Shown: in pieces, positions 1 to 5,371 of the stretch | Position numbering within the stretch: the first letter of the stretch is position 1 | How the letters are laid out: each line of letters opens with the position of its first letter | Position numbers and translations under genes: made by a program | Assembly: GCA_947175305.1 (NCBI GenBank) | Contig: CAMWMO010000144.1 | Coordinates: forward strand, 1 to 5,371 | Direction: 5' to 3' | Source of the DNA: an uncultured Lachnospiraceae bacterium | GTDB lineage: Bacteria > Bacillota > Clostridia > Lachnospirales > Lachnospiraceae | Length of the DNA: 5,371 bases | Notes under the pieces: model-generated | The model's database searches: none | What the model saw: the letters and a program-made list of their open reading frames with translations, nothing else | What the model was told of the DNA's origin: nothing

Positions 1-18
1 TGCCTCGGCCCATTCCAT
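1..18 (-). CDS. 5' end of an unidentified gene running off the left edge
   Basis: Only the start is in the window: codons read M-E-W-A-E-A and continue past position 1. An SD (GGGAGGT, 27-33 on the minus strand) lies nine bases upstream of the ATG at 18. An in-frame ATG at 24 is the other possible start but would sit only three bases from the SD, so 18 is preferred. A promoter-like pair at 45-73 points into it. Six residues are too few to assign a family. It lies downstream of the hydrolase gene on the same strand, with its own signals, so it may be an independent unit. Confidence 0.4.
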
Positions 19-44
19 GATCATTAACCTCCCGCTGTGATTAC

Positions 45-73
45 AGTATAGCCTTAACCATTTACCCTGTCCC
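45..73 (-). promoter_or_regulatory. Probable sigma-A-type promoter for the left-edge gene
   Basis: On the minus strand a GGGACA hexamer (68-73, four of six matches to TTGACA) is followed after exactly 17 bases by TATACT (45-50, five of six matches to TATAAT). Transcription would begin near 38, leaving a short leader with the SD at 27-33. Spacing and position relative to the SD and ATG are all as expected. This is motif evidence only. Confidence 0.45.
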
Positions 74-115
74 GACATTATTAGGTTTCTTTTGTCCGAA
101 CGAAAGCTTCAGGTT

Positions 116-679
116 TCAATGAGTTGCTTTGCAGAAATCGTTTGTCTTTTGCATGACGTCTGTTAAGATCTCAAAATTCTTCAATGTATCAGTGCACTCG
201 AGGGAATGATTGCATTCATCATATACTGTCAGTGGAATATGATTCGCATTTGAGAGCCGGATAATCTCATCTGTATCGCTCCAGGGATCTGCCGTCCCGA
301 TAAAAGCAATGGCCTGTTTGGGTGGAAAAAGATAAGTCTGTGACAGAGGTGTATATAAGATTTGCCTTGCATCTTTTAGCCCATATTTCTCTGCGTAGGA
401 TGTGGCGATGATCGTACCGATACTTTTTGAGATAAAAAGCACATCGTCATAGTCAGACCAGATGATATCTGTAAGCGCAGCTTCCGCCTGCAAAAACAGT
501 GCTTCATATGCCTCTTTCATTTTTTCTTCATTGCCACGGATATTTCCAGCCTGATAGGTATAACTCACATTTCGATAATTCTGATATCCCAGTTCACAAG
601 CGATATTCCGACTATAATATAGAAGGGGTTTATCACAATGGTATCCTATACCTGGAAAGTAAACAGCTATCTTTGACAT
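116..679 (-). CDS. Small alpha/beta-hydrolase-like protein
   Basis: A 187-residue protein that looks like a compact, probably cytoplasmic alpha/beta hydrolase; no signal peptide or membrane segment is visible. It opens with a beta strand and FPGIGYH turn (residues 8-14), the place of the oxyanion loop. The likely nucleophile elbow is ISKSIGT (83-89) with Ser86, so the usual G-x-S-x-G is S-x-S-x-G here. Asp131 in GTADPW and His158 in CNHSLE complete a plausible Ser-Asp-His triad in the right order and spacing. There is no large cap domain. The substrate cannot be told from sequence. The start at 679 is supported by GGGAGG (691-696 on the minus strand) eleven bases upstream. That SD lies in the 3' arm of a hairpin. 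The gene follows the carbonic anhydrase by 93 bp and has no convincing promoter of its own, so it may depend on read-through. Confidence 0.75.
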   Translation of the reverse strand: MSKIAVYFPGIGYHCDKPLLYYSRNIACELGYQNYRNVSYTYQAGNIRGNEEKMKEAYEALFLQAEAALTDIIWSDYDDVLFISKSIGTIIATSYAEKYGLKDARQILYTPLSQTYLFPPKQAIAFIGTADPWSDTDEIIRLSNANHIPLTVYDECNHSLECTDTLKNFEILTDVMQKTNDFCKATH

Positions 680-682
680 TAT

Positions 683-732
683 AAAAATGACCTCCCGCGA
701 TTGATAAGATCATTTTATCACACGGAAGGTCA
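683..732 (-). terminator. Hairpin with U-run, also covering the hydrolase SD
   Basis: As minus-strand RNA, CACGGAAGGTCA (721-732, plus-strand letters) pairs with TGACCTCCCGCG (688-699) over 12 bp including two G-U pairs. After a two-base bulge (700-701) a further 6 bp form (702-707 with 715-720) around a seven-base loop. Five U residues follow directly (683-687). This fits an intrinsic terminator for the carbonic anhydrase gene. The 3' arm also contains GGGAGG, the SD of the hydrolase gene that starts at 679. On the plus strand the two G-U pairs become A-C mismatches, so the structure favours minus-strand RNA. Confidence 0.65.
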
Positions 733-772
733 CAATTCATTAGTTTGTAAAAAGATTCAATTTTTGGTGCTA

Positions 773-1336
773 TTAATCCATAAATTCCACGCGGCCGCTG
801 TCGATATGATAGATCGCGGCGCATACTTTTAAGTCGCTCTCATCTGTCAAGTGCAGCTGCTCTTTGATAACGGAAACGCTTCTTTCCACATTTAAGCGGC
901 AAGCCTTTAATTCGTCTTTTTCATCGCCGATCGCCAGGCGGATTTCATCGGTTATGTATTTTACGAAACCGGAAGGATCGCTGGTGATGGTCGCACCTAC
1001 TGCGCCGCAGTGTGTATGTCCCAGTACAACTACCAGATTAGTGCCGAGGTGATCTGCGGCATATTCCACGCTTCCCAGCTGATGATGATCCATGACGTTG
1101 CCTGCTACGCGGATCGTGAACAGCTCGCCGATGCCCGCCGTAAAAATGCTTTCCGGGATAACTCTGGAGTCCGAGCAGGTGATAACGATCGCGTAGGGAG
1201 TCTGCCCTTCGTCACACGTCTTTTTCCGTAATGCAGCAGATATGTCTCCCGGGTTGGTGGTCGCATCCAGATAGCGTGCATTCCCTTCTTTCAGCTTTGT
1301 CAATGCTTCCGATGCGGGTAAATTCTGATGTGCCAT
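773..1336 (-). CDS. Beta-class carbonic anhydrase
   Basis: A 187-residue zinc enzyme interconverting CO2 and bicarbonate, probably in the cytoplasm; in bacteria such enzymes supply bicarbonate for carboxylation and balance pH. The family signature is clear. VITCSDSR (51-58) supplies zinc ligand Cys54 and the Asp56-Arg58 dyad, and GHTHCGAV (106-113) supplies His107 and Cys110. AGNVMD (78-83) and the C-terminal YHIDSGRVEF (176-185) also match the family. The length suits the small bacterial beta forms and no key residue is missing. The reading frame stays open upstream to an ATG at 1426, but the start at 1336 is preferred: it has GGAGG ten bases upstream, the protein begins there like its relatives, and the probable -10 element (1398-1403) lies inside the longer version. 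It is the first gene of a minus-strand unit, divergent from the MoxR operon. Confidence 0.95.
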   Translation of the reverse strand: MAHQNLPASEALTKLKEGNARYLDATTNPGDISAALRKKTCDEGQTPYAIVITCSDSRVIPESIFTAGIGELFTIRVAGNVMDHHQLGSVEYAADHLGTNLVVVLGHTHCGAVGATITSDPSGFVKYITDEIRLAIGDEKDELKACRLNVERSVSVIKEQLHLTDESDLKVCAAIYHIDSGRVEFMD

Positions 1337-1397
1337 AATCTCATGTCCTCCATTCTCATTTTCGTTTTTGGATACAGAAAAAATATCAGTTAAAAAA

Positions 1398-1406
1398 AGT
1401 ATATCA
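1398..1406 (-). promoter_or_regulatory. Extended -10 promoter of the carbonic anhydrase gene
   Basis: The minus strand reads TGATATACT, an extended -10 (TG, one base, then TATACT). No good -35 hexamer is present at 16-18 bases upstream, which is common for extended -10 promoters. Transcription would start near 1391 and give a leader of about 55 bases before the ATG at 1336. This supports the shorter protein start. Confidence 0.5.
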
Positions 1407-1413
1407 TAACTCG

Positions 1414-1444
1414 TTGGGGAAATCATCCTGTTTTATGCTATACT
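1414..1444 (+). promoter_or_regulatory. Promoter of the MoxR-DUF58 operon
   Basis: TGCTATACT (1436-1444) is an extended -10 element. A weak -35 (TTGGGG, 1414-1419) sits 19 bases upstream of TATACT. Transcription would start near 1451, giving a leader of about 27 bases that contains the AGGGAG SD (1463-1468). The upstream part overlaps the region where the -35 of the divergent carbonic anhydrase promoter would be. Confidence 0.5.
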
Positions 1445-1477
1445 AATTAATAAAGAAAGACGAGGGAGACGAACAGC

Positions 1478-2407
1478 ATGGTATCAGAAAAAATATTGTC
1501 AAGAATTGAAGAGAATGTAGCAAAAGTAATGATCGGGAAAAAGGAAGTGACAAGACGGTTGCTTGCCGCTGTTGCAGCGGGCGGGCATGTGCTTTTGGAG
1601 GACGTGCCGGGAACGGGAAAGACGGTGCTGGCAAAGGCGCTGGCAAAGTCAATGGGCTGTAAGTTTGACAGGGTACAGTTTACACCGGATCTGCTTCCGA
1701 GTGATGTGACAGGAATGTCATTTTTTAATCAGGAGAAGGCGGCGTTTACTTTTAAGGAAGGCCCCGTGTTTACCAATATTCTGTTAGCGGATGAGATCAA
1801 TAGAGCCACCCCGAGAACGCAGTCAAGCCTTTTGGAATGTATGGCGGAAGGACAGGTGACCGTGGACGGAGAGACGCGGATGCTGGAGGCGCCTTTCTTT
1901 GTGATTGCCACGCAGAATCCTGTGGAGACGATCGGCTGCTTTCCCCTTCCCGAAGCGCAGCTTGACCGCTTTATTGCAAAGATACATATGGGAAGCCTGA
2001 CCACGAGTGAAGAACGGCAGATGATAGACCGCTTTATCAATGCGGAGCCGCTTGCCGAGATCGAGCCGGTATGCAGTGCGGAGGATATCAGAGCATTACA
2101 GGATACCTGCCGTCAGATCTATGTACATGCGGATCTGCGGGATTATATGGTTGCCCTGGTACAGGAAACCAGAAAAAACAATGTGGGTGTGAGTCCGAGA
2201 GGAACCCTTGCGTTCTTGCGGATGGCGCAGGGCTATGCGCTTGTACAGGGACGGGAATATGTGGTGCCCGAGGATATCAAGGAGGTTGCGCACTGCGTAT
2301 TGTGCCATAGACTGATCGGCGAATTTGATGAGGCGCAAAAGGCGGCCCTTGTCACGAATCTTTTAAACAGTGTGGAACTACCGACAGAGGACTGGTCAAA
2401 GAGATGA
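1478..2407 (+). CDS. MoxR family AAA+ ATPase
   Basis: A 309-residue cytoplasmic ATPase of the MoxR branch of AAA+ proteins, thought to act as chaperones that remodel or activate partner proteins, often those with VWA-type domains. The full motif set is present: Walker A EDVPGTGKT (41-49, Lys48), Walker B ILLADEIN (101-108, Asp105-Glu106), sensor 1 ATQNP (144-148), arginine finger region PLPEAQLDRF (156-165, Arg164) and sensor 2 VSPRG (238-242, Arg241), then the C-terminal helical lid. The length is normal and the active site looks intact. AGGGAG (1463-1468) lies nine bases before the ATG. The stop overlaps the DUF58 start in ATGA, so the two are translationally coupled. DUF58 is the usual genetic partner of MoxR, and that protein is the likely client. 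Confidence 0.95.
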   Translation: MVSEKILSRIEENVAKVMIGKKEVTRRLLAAVAAGGHVLLEDVPGTGKTVLAKALAKSMGCKFDRVQFTPDLLPSDVTGMSFFNQEKAAFTFKEGPVFTNILLADEINRATPRTQSSLLECMAEGQVTVDGETRMLEAPFFVIATQNPVETIGCFPLPEAQLDRFIAKIHMGSLTTSEERQMIDRFINAEPLAEIEPVCSAEDIRALQDTCRQIYVHADLRDYMVALVQETRKNNVGVSPRGTLAFLRMAQGYALVQGREYVVPEDIKEVAHCVLCHRLIGEFDEAQKAALVTNLLNSVELPTEDWSKR

Positions 2408-3543
2408 TACTATTTTTGTTGCTTGGCGTTCTGATTGTAGGTGTACTATGGACGCTCTATTATAAATGGCAGTGGGCAAAAAATGTTTTGGTGAAGCTGT
2501 GGTTTGCGTCTGCTTATGTTTATGCCGGACAGGAGACGAAATTTTACGAGGTCATCGAGAACAGAAAGGCTGTTCCCGTCCCTGTGATGGAGGTGCGGTT
2601 TCGGACCCAAAAGGAGCTTGATTTTTCCAATGCGGACAACGCCATTGTCAGCGATTATATCTATAAAAGAGACATTTTTGCCATCTTGGGCAGACAGAAG
2701 ATTACGCGGGAAATCCCTGTCAAATGCACCAAGCGCGGCAGATATAGGATAAGCGATGCGGAAATTGCAACGCATTCCCTGCTGTATGGAAAACGCTATA
2801 GCAAAGGGATAGAGACCGATGCGGAAATCTATGTGTATCCAAGAATGACAGATGTGTCAGAAATTATAACGGCGTGCGAGCAGCTTCTGGGGACATTGCA
2901 ATGCGCGAAACGGCTCTACGAAGATCCATTTGCTTTCCGAACGATAAGAAGCTATACGACCGATGATCCTATGAAGTCGATTAACTGGAAAGCAAGCGCC
3001 AAGACCGGATCACTGATGGTCAATACCTATGACTCCGTACAGTCCCAGAAAGCGATGCTCTTTCTCGATGTGGAGGATACGGGCATCATAAAGAGAGAAG
3101 AACTGGTGGAAGAGAGCATAGCCATGGCGGCGACTCTGGTCAGAAAGCTTTTGCGGCAGAACATTGAGGTTGGATTTGCCTACAATGGAGGCGGGCAGAT
3201 CATGATGCCGACGAATAGAAAAAGTGCGTTGACCGGACTGGAACGGATGCTTGCGGAATACGACCCTGAAACGGAAAATCAGGAGTTTGAACAGCTGATA
3301 AGCGAGCTGTTTACCGGTGCGTTTTCAAAAAAACCGCTTTCCCAAGATACCCTTCTTATCTTTCTCACAAAAAATCTGAATCAACAGCTCATGGACTGTA
3401 TCGGAACTTGCGCCGGAGCGTATCAGACTTTGGTTGTGATGCCAGTGTACAGGAGTGAAAGAGCGCTTCAGGATGACCGCATAAACGCCATAAAAGGGAA
3501 AGACAATGTACAGGTATTGATCAAGGAGGTGGCGGGAGGATGA
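2404..3543 (+). CDS. DUF58 domain membrane-anchored protein
   Basis: A 379-residue protein with an N-terminal membrane helix (about residues 2-20), a beta-rich region (about 35-150) and a C-terminal DUF58 region with a VWA-like fold. The DUF58 hallmark spans residues 178-210 and includes RSYTTDDPMKSINWKASAK, matching the family pattern R-x-Y-x-x-x-D-x-x-x-x-I-x-W-x-x-S-A. The following strand AMLFLDVED (217-225) is where a VWA domain places its first metal-site strand, but a clear DxSxS site is not seen. Its function is unknown; the family is nearly always coupled to MoxR ATPases and is inferred to work at the envelope. It overlaps the MoxR gene by four bases with only a weak SD (GAGG, 13 bases upstream), so coupling from MoxR is probable. 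It overlaps the next gene by ATGA as well. Confidence 0.92.
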   Translation: MILFLLLGVLIVGVLWTLYYKWQWAKNVLVKLWFASAYVYAGQETKFYEVIENRKAVPVPVMEVRFRTQKELDFSNADNAIVSDYIYKRDIFAILGRQKITREIPVKCTKRGRYRISDAEIATHSLLYGKRYSKGIETDAEIYVYPRMTDVSEIITACEQLLGTLQCAKRLYEDPFAFRTIRSYTTDDPMKSINWKASAKTGSLMVNTYDSVQSQKAMLFLDVEDTGIIKREELVEESIAMAATLVRKLLRQNIEVGFAYNGGGQIMMPTNRKSALTGLERMLAEYDPETENQEFEQLISELFTGAFSKKPLSQDTLLIFLTKNLNQQLMDCIGTCAGAYQTLVVMPVYRSERALQDDRINAIKGKDNVQVLIKEVAGG

Positions 3544-4754
3544 TCGTAAATCGAAGTCTGAAAATCATTGGATATGCACATGCCACACTCCTTTTTGCCC
3601 TGCTGATTCCGTTTTTTTATACGATGGCCGGATTGTCAGACCCGACGGGGGCCGGAGCATTATATGCCAAATGTCTGTTGATTCTGATTCCTGTGGTCAT
3701 TACCGATTGGGCAGCAAAGCGTGTGAAATATCTGGCTGTGTACATAGGGATCTGCGCGGCGCTGCTGGCGGCTGTATGGGGGATTGCCATATTGTTTCAT
3801 GCTTCCGGCGCTTATATAGTCTGTTATTGTATCGGAATGTCTGCGGAGATACTTTTTATTGCGCTAAAGAGACTGCAGGCCAGGTTAAAGGAGTCTTCCC
3901 GAAGGAAAGAGGAAGACCCGCTTGCGGCAAAGGAGGCCGAATTTCTGGATACACCGTGGCTGCCCCTACTGTGGTATTTTGTCGGGATCTATGTGTTGGG
4001 GTTATGCCTAAATGGAAAGGCACTGTGTGATATGGCATTTGGAAGTGCGATCGTCTATCTTTTCCTGGCATTGATTGCCACCTATTTTCGTGGGACGAAA
4101 GGGTATCTGGAAACCAATAAGCGGATCAAGGGCATTCCGACAAGGCGCTTGTATGGGGTGGGTTTTGCCATGTTGTTACTTTTTGTGGGACTTCTTTTGA
4201 TTGGGATTCTCCCCTCTGTTTTTCTGGCATCACACAGACAGTATAGGGATGTCAGGGGATGGCTGCAGAGCTCAGAGATGGCGCCACCGGAGTACCCGAA
4301 CGAAATGGAATTTAGTGACGCAGGCGATATGGAAATGTGGGAGATGCTGCATGAGGGCGAACCGGCGCCGGAGCCGTCGGTGTTTGTAAATATTCTGTTT
4401 GGTGTGATATCTGGCGTGTGTTTTTTTGGGGGTGTCGATGGGATTGTTCGGGTGGTCAGGCGGGTGTTTCAGGATTTCCAAAACAGCCGTGATGAGAATG
4501 GAGATATCATAGAGGAGATCAAAGACAAAGGAAGAACTGACAGGGAAGAGATGCTGGAAAAGGGACGCCGTCATACAGACAGTGCGGCAGAAAAGATAAA
4601 ACGCAGATACCGGAAGATGATACGAAAGCACAGAAAAGACAGACCTGCGCTCTATGAGTCGCCCGCTGAGATCGAGGAGGGTGCAGGATTGAAGGATGAT
4701 GAGGAGATGCGGGAGCTGCATAGGGCGTATGAGGAGGTGAGGTATGGGGGATAA
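3540..4754 (+). CDS. Multi-pass membrane protein, TgpA/DUF4129-like without transglutaminase domain
   Basis: A 404-residue protein with about eight predicted membrane helices (near residues 9-31, 41-57, 64-87, 90-108, 141-157, 163-183, 205-230 and 283-303) and a charged, probably cytoplasmic tail (304-404). The basic stretch KIKRRYRKMIRKHRK (352-366) and the end LHRAYEEVRYGG (393-404) resemble the DUF4129 tail of TgpA-type proteins, which often sit beside MoxR and DUF58. In those proteins a transglutaminase-like domain lies outside the cell before the last helix. Here that place holds only about 50 acidic, Pro- and Met-containing residues (231-281), so the enzymatic domain is absent. The start follows two SD-like runs (AGGAGG at 3524-3529 and GGGAGG at 3534-3539) and overlaps the DUF58 stop by four bases. 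The membrane topology is confident; the DUF4129 relation is my inference from motif memory. Confidence 0.8.
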   Translation: MIVNRSLKIIGYAHATLLFALLIPFFYTMAGLSDPTGAGALYAKCLLILIPVVITDWAAKRVKYLAVYIGICAALLAAVWGIAILFHASGAYIVCYCIGMSAEILFIALKRLQARLKESSRRKEEDPLAAKEAEFLDTPWLPLLWYFVGIYVLGLCLNGKALCDMAFGSAIVYLFLALIATYFRGTKGYLETNKRIKGIPTRRLYGVGFAMLLLFVGLLLIGILPSVFLASHRQYRDVRGWLQSSEMAPPEYPNEMEFSDAGDMEMWEMLHEGEPAPEPSVFVNILFGVISGVCFFGGVDGIVRVVRRVFQDFQNSRDENGDIIEEIKDKGRTDREEMLEKGRRHTDSAAEKIKRRYRKMIRKHRKDRPALYESPAEIEEGAGLKDDEEMRELHRAYEEVRYGG

Positions 4755-4788
4755 TAGGATTGTAAAACTGATTAGATACAATATATAG
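4744..4788 (+). pseudogene. Truncated fourth gene of the MoxR-DUF58 operon
   Basis: GAGGAGGTGA (4731-4740) is an excellent SD inside the end of the preceding gene, with GGAGG ending six bases before an ATG at 4744. The ATG overlaps the previous gene by 11 bases, continuing the overlapping style of this operon. Its frame reads MGDNRIVKLIRYNI and then meets TAG. A translation signal this good for 14 residues suggests that a longer gene once began here and that its body was replaced or decayed. A transglutaminase-type or related operon protein would be a natural candidate, but nothing in 14 residues shows that. It could instead be a true short coupled peptide or a chance SD made by the Glu-Glu-Val codons. 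Confidence 0.35.
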
Positions 4789-4820
4789 TTGTCAAAGTAG
4801 AACTGGAGTGGACGATTAAA

Positions 4821-5175
4821 ATGCTGAAAGCTTTTGTTTATACAAGATTCTCGGTATTTTATTTTGCTTGTGATTCTATTTTGTTCTAAAGTTGTTTTTT
4901 GAGATATTATCAGAAATCATTTTATTAGACAGCTCATTTTGATCACGTAACTGGGACTAATTCTGCCGTCGTTTATTGGCAGTATTGTAGTTTGTGGTAT
5001 TGATGGCAAAGTGGATGTGCATATATTTTCCTGCTTCGGATGGAGAATGAACTTTGTAGACGACCTAGTAACGTTTTGCTTTATAGAAACTATATACTAT
5101 TTTAGGTGTAAGATTTGCAATATAGAATATTGCACATTTAAGCGGTCTTACTTAACGGCCTGTAATGGGGACTAG
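4821..5175 (+). pseudogene. Possible decayed membrane-protein gene
   Basis: Allowing one frameshift just after the ATG (near 4829) and two in-frame stops (TGA near 4897, TAA at 4948-4950), one frame reads as a continuous hydrophobic protein: a start MLK, then LLFIQDSRYFILLVILF, later LILPSFIGSIVVCGIDGK and HIFSCFGWRMNFVDD. The last part (4951-5172) is open for 74 codons. A GGAG (4805-4808) precedes the ATG. I do not recognise a family. Codons are AT-rich, unlike the operon upstream. AT-rich DNA easily gives hydrophobic translations by chance, so this is a weak call. Without it, the stretch between 4789 and 5115 holds no gene I can support. Confidence 0.25.
5116..5134. repeat. Perfect 19-bp inverted repeat
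   Basis: TGCAATAT (5116-5123) and ATATTGCA (5127-5134) are exact reverse complements around a three-base centre (AGA). It is AT-rich, with no U-run after it, so it is not a typical terminator. It could be a protein-binding palindrome or part of the mobile element's left end. Confidence 0.5.
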
Positions 5176-5195
5176 ATTTGAGTTTCCCCATTTTT
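5164..5195 (+). terminator. Terminator-like hairpin upstream of the transposase gene
   Basis: AATGGGGA (5164-5171) pairs with TCCCCATT (5185-5192) across a 13-base loop, and the 3' arm runs into five T residues (5191-5195). On the plus strand this resembles an intrinsic terminator that would stop transcription entering the mobile element from the left. The reverse strand has no U-run. The loop is rather long and the stem short, so efficiency is uncertain. Confidence 0.45.
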
Positions 5196-5209
5196 CACGT
5201 AAATAGAAA

Positions 5210-5278
5210 ATGCAAAACACTGGATCTTTGTTATAATTGAATCACCACAAACAACCAAACAAATGAGTGTTTTTGCAT
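5210..5278 (+). repeat. Inverted repeat enclosing transposase promoter and start codon
   Basis: ATGCAAAACACT (5210-5221) pairs with AGTGTTTTTGCAT (5266-5278) over 12 bp with one bulged base (5274). The right arm contains the first two bases of the transposase ATG (5277-5279), and the -10 element lies between the arms. mRNA begun at that promoter lacks the left arm; only transcripts entering from outside could form the hairpin and hide the start. The same logic is known for IS10 and IS50. Confidence 0.55.
5229..5237 (+). promoter_or_regulatory. Extended -10 promoter of the transposase gene
   Basis: TGTTATAAT is a perfect TATAAT hexamer with the TG extension. No good -35 is seen at 16-18 bases upstream. 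Transcription would start near 5244, giving a leader of about 33 bases rich in A and C with no clear SD before the ATG at 5277, which fits the low translation typical of transposases. Confidence 0.55.
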
Positions 5279-5371
5279 GATTAATTATAACAGATTAGGT
5301 TACGAAATTAAAAGGAATCTGACAAACTTTTCTACAAAAATTTCTAAAGGTTTAAAACGTCCGCAGCAGAA
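5277..5371 (+). CDS. 5' end of a probable IS transposase (partial)
   Basis: An open frame of 31 codons runs off the right edge. It begins MINYNRLGYEIKRN and continues to residue 31 with SKGLKRPQQ (residues 23-31). The pattern of a short basic lead, then an F-x-x-K-[IL]-[ST]-K-G-L-x-[RK]-P segment, resembles the N-termini of DDE transposases (IS4-like in the broad sense) that I recall from Clostridia; no catalytic residue is in view, so the family is not proven. The start is fixed: an in-frame TGA lies at 5238-5240 and no other ATG occurs between. No clear SD precedes it. A five-codon frame (ATG at 5263, ending TGA at 5278-5280) overlaps the start in ATGA and might couple translation, or be chance. 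The promoter, inverted repeat and terminator-like hairpin just upstream fit a self-insulating insertion sequence. Confidence 0.55.
   Translation, partial: MINYNRLGYEIKRNLTNFSTKISKGLKRPQQ

Noticed and set aside
83..117. Direct repeat AGGTTTC (two copies) downstream of the hydrolase gene
   Set aside because: Only seven bases in two copies with no hairpin or U-run; not distinguishable from chance, and no terminator is evident here.
733..772. Possible separate promoter for the hydrolase gene
   Set aside because: A TTGAAT on the minus strand has no acceptable -10 at 16-18 bases, so no promoter is claimed.
1315..1354. Overlapping out-of-frame ATGs around the carbonic anhydrase SD that could form a short upstream reading frame
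   Set aside because: They have no SD of their own, end after a few codons inside the gene, and include the SD sequence itself; chance is the simpler explanation.
1337..1426. N-terminal extension of the carbonic anhydrase to the ATG at 1426
   Set aside because: It would contain the probable -10 element (1398-1403), lacks a good SD, and the family normally starts near the ATG at 1336, which has GGAGG at ten bases.
2071..2310. Plus-strand 79-codon open frame inside the MoxR gene
   Set aside because: It lies wholly inside a clearly functional AAA+ gene in another frame and shows no recognisable domain.
4272..4781. Minus-strand 169-codon open frame opposite the membrane-protein gene
   Set aside because: It is antisense to a well supported gene, and its Leu/His/Arg-rich composition is what reversed codons of the charged tail produce.
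4760..4787. Possible promoter (TTGTAA, 16 bases, TATATA) in the AT-rich spacer
   Set aside because: Each hexamer matches the consensus at only four of six positions, and such matches are expected by chance in AT-rich DNA.
5137..5158. TTAAGCGG and TTAACGG as near-direct repeats, considered as a short repeat array
   Set aside because: Only two imperfect copies and no spacer pattern; not a CRISPR or iteron array.

Overview
The window looks like chromosomal DNA from a Firmicute of the Clostridia, most likely Lachnospiraceae-like. This is inferred from strong GGAGG-type Shine-Dalgarno (SD) sites, extended -10 promoters (TGnTATACT), tightly overlapping genes and protein style. No rRNA or marker gene is present to prove it.

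Left part (1-1336, all minus strand). A beta-class carbonic anhydrase (773-1336) is followed by a small alpha/beta-hydrolase-like protein (116-679). Between them a strong hairpin with a U-run (683-732) looks like an intrinsic terminator, yet its 3' arm also contains the hydrolase SD. At the far left edge a promoter and SD lead into a third minus-strand gene, of which only six codons are visible.

Middle (1337-4754). A divergent promoter region (about 1391-1451) separates the carbonic anhydrase from a plus-strand operon of three genes joined by 4-bp ATGA overlaps: a MoxR-type AAA+ ATPase, a DUF58 protein, and an eight-helix membrane protein. The C-terminal tail of the membrane protein resembles the DUF4129 end of TgpA-type transglutaminase proteins. 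MoxR plus DUF58 plus a TgpA-like membrane protein is a widespread cluster thought to act as a chaperone or assembly system at the cell envelope. Here the expected extracytoplasmic transglutaminase domain is absent, replaced by a loop of about 50 residues.

Right part (4755-5371). Composition shifts to clearly AT-rich DNA. A fourth operon gene appears to start at 4744 behind an excellent SD but stops after 14 codons. A possible decayed membrane-protein gene follows (4821-5175). The window ends in the first 31 codons of a probable insertion-sequence transposase. That gene has an extended -10 promoter, an upstream terminator-like hairpin, and an inverted repeat that would bury its start codon in read-through transcripts only. 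The simplest reading is that the envelope operon was interrupted or eroded at its 3' end by mobile DNA, but only longer sequence can show this.
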